Assembly (NCBI RefSeq): GCF_026210795.1 | Contig: NC_089451.1 | Span: forward strand, 124,001-188,000 | Source of the DNA: Rhizophagus irregularis | Lineage: Eukaryota > Glomeromycota > Glomeromycetes > Glomerales > Glomeraceae | DNA: 64,000 bases | Direction: 5' to 3' | Part shown: piece after piece, positions 60,450-64,000 of the stretch | Numbering within the stretch: the first letter of the stretch is position 1 | How the letters are laid out: each line of letters starts with the position of its first letter | The notes under the pieces: model-generated | What the model saw: only the letters and a program-made list of their open reading frames with translations | Database searches by the model: none | Told to the model about the DNA's origin: nothing | Translations under genes and position numbers: made by a program

Positions 60450-62379
60450 ATTGCAAATCTCAATTGGCATCAATTATTTCTTGGTTGGCTTGAACAAGAA
60501 AGTCCAATTATTGAATTATATTCACAATTACAAATTTTATATCCAAATAATCATAAATTTAGTGATCAAGAATTAAGAGCATGGCAATCTATAGGACCCA
60601 CCTACTATTAAGATAGGTCATCCTGTGGCCTAAGGTAAGATTTACATATAAAATTCTTTGAAGATGCTACTATAAAAGGAAATTTTATATTACATTGTTA
60701 TGATTTTTTTCCTTTTTGGTCAATTAACCAATAGAATTTAAGCAAATCCTAAGGTAAGGTTTTATATGAAAGTGAAATTTCTACCAGTAATATATCTTAG
60801 TAGTAGGCGGGGTCCTCAATCTATACTTCGGGATGTTAGTAGCTATAACATAATTTTTTGGTCAAATAAAGAATCAGAGGTAATGTATTTTACAATCTAA
60901 ATTCTATACAAAATAATATTGATAAAATTATATTGATGAACAATTTTTGTTAGTATCAATTTTGGTCTAGATCATCCCAACCTGAACAAGATCGTGCAAT
61001 ACTTCAATAACTTAGCAAAATAGGTTTTCTTATCAGCATCCCATTCACATGCCAAATAAAACTAAGACTTTTTGGAATTTTTTTAGATGTGCATTGGATG
61101 ATAATAAGCAAAATAGTAATAGGGTTTTATCAATTATTGCAGACGAATTTTCTTATTCAAAATTGGAAACAAATTTGAATGTAGATACAAAAATTTTATA
61201 CAATAAAAATTCCTAACTTAATATTGCATTATTTGCATAAATAATAATTAGTTATTACTTTGTGTATTGAAAGGTTGGAAGACATACTATTTCTGAATCC
61301 AGAAAATATGCACAAGTTAATGGTTATGGCGCACCTCCATTATTAAAACCAGTCATTCATCGTATCAAGCTAAAAGAAAAAATGCTAAATCAATTTGAAT
61401 TATTTTTTGCGGATAAAAAAAATGTAAATATAAGTTCGTATAAGACTGATAATAAAAGTGGATTACTTGTATTATATCTTTAAAATTATAAACGGGTATT
61501 ATGGAAAAATTTTCATAAATAATATACTGATGGTATGCAATGTACATTATTTATGACACGTTTAGAAGGAGGGTGCTTCCAATATAAAGAAGATCTTGAA
61601 GGATTATGTATGACATGTAATAAATATGGTTATTTAGTATTTGCTGAAATTGAAAAAATTATCGAAAAGTATGTTATAAATCCAGGTATTCAAGTAAGTT
61701 TATTATTTTATTTCTATTGCATAAAAATTTAATTTAGCATCTTACTAATGTATATAATAAATAATAAAATCAGAAGGAATTAGTAAATGAATCACAAAAT
61801 TTAAAATGATACTTTCACAAGGATTTTGACAAAAAATTACAAATTGATGATATGGGCAATGCTATTCACGTTTCTTGTGTGAGTCATTGTCTTCGACATG
61901 CATTTGGTGATTATAATCGAGATCATCCAAAAGTCTGTGAAAAACTATTTGTATTTTTTGAGAAATTGAAAAACAATCTAAATATAACGCATTATCAAAC
62001 TCTTAAAGAATATCGAAAGCAGCTAATATTCTTTATGTTTCACCATGCCCAAAAGACATATCTAAATGCTCAGTTAAATTCCAATTTACTTCAACTAAAT
62101 TCGGATGGTGCATTATTAATTGTAGACTATAAAATGAGAATTCTGTCAAAAAGTTCAAGAAAAACAAAATCTGAATTTTTTGGCAAACGTGATTGGAGTC
62201 TTCATAGTATACTTGTTTATACTAAAAATTCTAAAACACATAATTTCAACATTCAAGCATTTGACCATTGGTCAAATGACACAAAACAAAATGCCTGGTT
62301 CACTGCTTCATCGTTATATAGCATAATAGAAACTCTTGAAAAGAAGTCATCATGGATTACTACTTTACAGAAACTTTAA
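60450..62379 (+). pseudogene. DDE-type transposase-like gene relic, truncated and MITE-interrupted
   Basis: A decayed multi-exon gene. The first block (60450-60592, LNWHQLFLGWLEQESPIIEL) is split by a family-B MITE and resumes at 60825 (LRDVSSYNIIFWSNKESE) in frame. Further blocks at 61280-61490 (HTISESRKYAQVNGYGAPPL), 61526-61700 (MTRLEGGCFQYKEDLEGLCM, EIEKIIEKYVINPG) and 61852-62379 (GNAIHVSCVSHCLRHAFGD, LNSDGALLIVDYKMRILSKS, FDHWSNDTKQNAWFTASSLY) follow. The VDYKMR segment resembles the first Asp of an RNase H-like DDE core. Coding sequence ends abruptly after SSWITT at a 331-bp palindrome, so any later catalytic residues are gone. The DDE assignment is inference; transposon origin is likely given the surroundings. 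Confidence 0.6.
60593..60816. mobile_element. MITE, family B, complete copy (224 bp)
   Basis: Inverted ends AGGACCCACCTACTATTAAG and complement of AGGACCCCGCCTACTACTAA, with perfect 8-bp target duplication CAATCTAT (60585-60592, 60817-60824). Inserted into the transposase-like relic. Confidence 0.92.
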
Positions 62380-62706
62380 GTTTTCAAGTGATATCATTTC
62401 GATATCATTTCGATATCATTTTAATATAGATTTAATATCGATATGATATCGAAATAAAGTATTATCATTTTGATATCATTTCAATATTAAATCAATATTA
62501 AAATGATATCGAAATGATATCTTTAAATTAAACTTAAAGATGTTGTTTCAATATCATTTCTATTATCATTTCGATATCATTTCAATATTGATTTAATATT
62601 GAAATGATATCGAAATGATAATAATTTATTTCGATATCATATCGATATTAAATCTATATTAAAATAATATCGAAATAATATCGAAATGATATCACTTGAA
62701 AACTTA
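62376..62706. repeat. 331-bp palindrome built from GATATCATTTC units
   Basis: The outer 21 bp at the left (TTAAGTTTTCAAGTGATATC..) are the exact complement of 62686-62706, and the complementarity continues with GATATCATTTCGATATC repeats toward a centre near 62541; the halves are themselves partly palindromic. It abuts the truncated transposase-like relic. A second TTAAGTTTCTGTAAA at 62737 mirrors TTTACAGAAACTTTAAG at 62364, so the whole insert may reach 62752. Confidence 0.85.
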
Positions 62707-62752
62707 ACAATATTGATTTTATATTGATTAAAAATGTTAAGTTTCTGTAAAA

Positions 62753-63639
62753 TTTATAATGATATTATAAGTACATAATTATTAACAGCATGTTAGAAGC
62801 ATTTAAAAATATTCCATAAATAACTACTAATTTTACTTGCATTTAAAATGATTTTAAAAGTTTAATTGTAAAAAAATTTTCCAATATTTTAAAAATATCA
62901 CACTCTTAACAATAAATTTAAAGCATTATGAGAGGTTAAAATGTGCTTTAAGAACATTTTTATGATATTTTAAAAAAATTGGCTTGCCCAGTAAAGTAGG
63001 TTTTAAATTAATAAAAAACTTAGATTAAATGGTTAGTGAATGAGTGTAATAGTTTAATTAAAGTTATATTAATATTCTTGTAATTTAAAAAGAAAACTTT
63101 TTTTAATAAAACTTTAAAAGTTCATGCTTAAATGGTCAATAGAAAAACTTATTTTACACGTTTTTGTTCAAACATAAAAATTTGAAGTTACGTAATTTAC
63201 TGATCTTAGCAAAATTTTAATATAATAATAAATATCACGTGATATGGTGAAATTCACTTCTGGTGAATTTAACCTCCAGTGAGCGTTAAAATGATCCATA
63301 TAAAAATATTACAAAAATTATTAAATTTAAATTTTGCTATTATTGAAATCGCAAGTTCAAATTAGCTTAGAATCTGTCTTTCTCTCAAACTAAAGTCATT
63401 AAAAATATTTTCAAAACAATGATAAAATAGAAATTAGATAACGTTACATCATAATGACTATAATTGGCTAATAAATTGGGTGTGTTACGATGGGTTAGAT
63501 GATCTTTTTATAATGCATCAAAAATGCAATTTTACTAAATGATTTGCAAAAATTTTCCCAATTTAGCATAGTAATTTTCTCCGATTGTTATATGAATCAT
63601 GAATTAAATCAAATTGCAATATTATAACTAATTTTTTTT
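62753..63639. other. AT-rich region with a solo element end
   Basis: At 63233-63287 a solo copy of the GGTGAAATTCAC..GAGCGTTAAAAT end of the satellite-bearing element (42496-44034). Otherwise nothing recognisable. Confidence 0.45.
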
Positions 63640-63932
63640 ATATAAAATCAATATTAAAAAATGAATTCTAATACTGCAATTCACTTTTTATATATAAAAT
63701 TAATATAAAAAAATGAATCCCAATACTGCAATTCACTTTTTATATGTAGAATTAATATAAAAAAATGAATTTCAATATTACAATTCATTATATAGAATCA
63801 ATAGTTTCAGATTAACAGGCCATTTAGATTATATTGATATTACAACCCAAACTGATGTTTAATCACAATTGCTAAACCTGAACTGATAAATTCAAGTTAA
63901 CCTGTCAAATTACCTAACATGTTCAGATTTCT
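63640..63932. mobile_element. Solo right end of the 6.1-kb element family
   Basis: Matches the right end at 41480-41976: repeats of CTGCAATTCACTTTTTATAT, then AGATTAACAGGCCATTTAGA, CACAATTGCTAAACCTGA and a terminal TTCAGATTTCT. It lacks the CACTA-like MITE found in the 41.5-kb copy. Confidence 0.7.
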
Positions 63933-64000
63933 ATTTAATAGTATATTGCTAAGTACTTGGGTAATAAAGGGAAAAAAGATACAGTAGAGAAGAAGGCAAA

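Overview
The window looks like nuclear DNA of an early-diverging filamentous fungus. A glomeromycotan (arbuscular mycorrhizal, Rhizophagus-like) genome is the best guess, inferred from strong AT richness, many short introns (about 60-110 bp), lineage-specific repeated gene families, MULE transposases with FAR1, SWIM and zinc-knuckle parts, and a dense mass of small inverted-repeat elements. No species call can be proven without a search.

Layout. (1) 1-9.4 kb is accessory: a MITE, a 30-bp inverted repeat, a decayed multi-exon family gene with three frameshifts (734-2952), a RING-finger gene (4134-4897), and two reading frames broken by in-frame stops (5534-6259, 6681-7238). (2) 9.4-26.9 kb is a compact housekeeping island of eight conserved genes, seven of them with splice structures worked out here: Sm protein F (-), a tandem PH-domain protein (-), an SRR1-like protein (+), proteasome assembly chaperone 3 (-), an intronless SANT-domain protein (+), a FYRN/FYRC protein (-), mitochondrial GatA amidotransferase subunit (+) and splicing factor Prp18 (-). 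(3) 26.9-35.8 kb is gene-poor, with scattered foldbacks and tandem repeats. (4) 35.83-41.98 kb is one transposon-like element with a 9-bp target duplication and long degenerate inverted ends. It contains a tandem array of about 27 exon-like modules, many exactly 42 nt, each between an AG and a GT and each followed by hairpins; a hAT-like element and a CACTA-like MITE sit inside it. (5) 42.5-47.3 kb holds a satellite-bearing element and a 3.1-kb MULE with a broken transposase and tRNA-derived sequence in its ends. (6) 49.5-53.8 kb is a large 7-exon ion-transport-domain channel gene (-). (7) 55.5-64 kb is transposon debris: a hAT transposase relic, a MULE deletion derivative with telomere-like repeats in an intron, a DDE-type relic interrupted by a MITE and cut off at a 331-bp palindrome, and solo element ends.

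How it fits together. The island genes serve splicing (SmF, Prp18), mitochondrial translation (GatA), proteasome assembly (PSMG3) and chromatin or signalling. They are unrelated in pathway and sit in divergent or convergent pairs, so no operon-like logic is implied. The most notable observations are the exon-module array, a canonical U12-type AT-AC intron in the SRR1-like gene, a MULE with tRNA-like termini, and telomeric repeats inside a transposase intron.
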